Assembly (NCBI GenBank): GCA_030612605.1
Contig: JAUWNO010000020.1
Location: 1-12,965 of the forward strand
Direction: 5' to 3'
DNA from: Armatimonadota bacterium
GTDB taxonomy: Bacteria > Cloacimonadota > Cloacimonadia > Cloacimonadales > TCS61
DNA: 12,965 bases
Part shown: piece by piece, positions 12,675-12,965 of the stretch
How positions within the stretch are numbered: the first letter of the stretch is position 1
Layout: the number at the start of each line of letters is the position of its first letter
Position numbers and translations under genes: made by a program
The notes under the pieces: generated by a model
The model's database searches: none
Told to the model about the DNA's origin: nothing
The model's input: only the letters and a program-made list of their open reading frames with translations

Positions 12675-12965
12675 ATGAGAAAAGTTTTACCTTTTTGTTT
12701 AATGTTTTTTGTTTCAACGTTTTTATTCGCACAAAACATGCTATCAAACCCGGGTTTTGAAAATTGGACAATCAATGGAGTTTCCGGTCCGCCGGATAAC
12801 TGGGAACTTTCAGGTGATCAAATAACTGCCCAGCAGGAATCTTCTACTATCCATTCAGAATCATATTCTGCTAACATCACCTGGACAACCACTTCCACTC
12901 GTCATCTGGAACAGGTTGTATCTGTATCTCCAAATTTGGAATACACTTTTTCAGCCTGGTTTTTT
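12675..12965 (+). CDS. Exported protein with carbohydrate-binding-like N-terminal domain (3' partial)
   Basis: The frame runs off the window with 97 codons visible. Residues 1-20 (MRKVLPFCLMFFVSTFLFAQ) are a signal peptide ending in a plausible cleavage site. Then comes NMLSNPGFENWTINGV, the typical opening of CBM4/9-like jelly-roll domains of exported proteins in this kind of genome, with PPDNWELSGDQI and HSESYSANITWTTTS further on. The role of the rest is unknown. A strong aggagg (12665-12670) supports the ATG at 12675 (four bases away) better than the in-frame ATG at 12672 (one base). It probably also uses type IX export, like the upstream neighbour, but its C-terminus is outside the window. 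Confidence 0.8.
   Translation, partial: MRKVLPFCLMFFVSTFLFAQNMLSNPGFENWTINGVSGPPDNWELSGDQITAQQESSTIHSESYSANITWTTTSTRHLEQVVSVSPNLEYTFSAWFF

Noticed and set aside
12479..12775. 98-codon open frame on the minus strand at the right end
   Set aside because: It runs across the terminator hairpin and antisense to the signal peptide of the terminal exported protein.

Overview
The window is AT-rich and every convincing gene lies on the + strand. Two proteins at the right end are exported, and one ends in a NFPNPFNPETTIYF-type sorting signal of the type IX secretion system. Together with the amino-acid/acyl-CoA catabolic genes this suggests an anaerobic, uncultured bacterium of the FCB group, with Candidatus Cloacimonadota as my best guess. 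That placement is inference from gene content and repeat style, not from a marker gene.

Bases 2-6093 hold an acyl-CoA metabolism cluster: a biotin carboxylase subunit (5' end cut by the window), a biotin carboxyl carrier subunit, a small retropepsin-like aspartic protease, an enoyl-CoA hydratase, a 3-hydroxyacyl-CoA dehydrogenase and an SCP2-type thiolase. The hydratase, dehydrogenase and thiolase form a complete trans-enoyl-CoA to acetyl-CoA sequence. The split carboxylase would supply or drain the acyl-CoA pool, and its carboxyltransferase subunit is presumably outside the window. The spacers between these genes are largely filled by head-to-head arrays of about 10-bp repeats that start at the upstream stop codon and end near the next ribosome binding site.

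Bases 6094-7955 are an accessory insert between the thiolase gene and rpiB. It holds a palindromic intergenic element, a ribbon-helix-helix/PIN toxin-antitoxin pair and a nucleotidyltransferase/HEPN toxin-antitoxin pair. The junctions carry degenerate copies of the 3' end of the thiolase gene, so each toxin-antitoxin pair sits between two copies of that sequence. The last copy supplies the ribosome binding site of rpiB. This is the most unusual feature here: it looks like serial insertion of cassettes at the 3' end of one housekeeping gene.

Bases 7961-9985 hold rpiB (TTG start) and glyA, ending in a strong intrinsic terminator. GlyA has an unusual insertion of about 14 residues beside its active-site tyrosine loop. 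Bases 10126-12965 hold a DUF6765-like zinc-hydrolase-fold protein, an exported endonuclease/exonuclease/phosphatase-family protein, and the start of another exported protein that runs off the window. The C-terminal sorting domain of the nuclease-like protein carries an in-frame repeat insertion bounded by 9-bp direct repeats, plus two perfect hairpins within its coding sequence.
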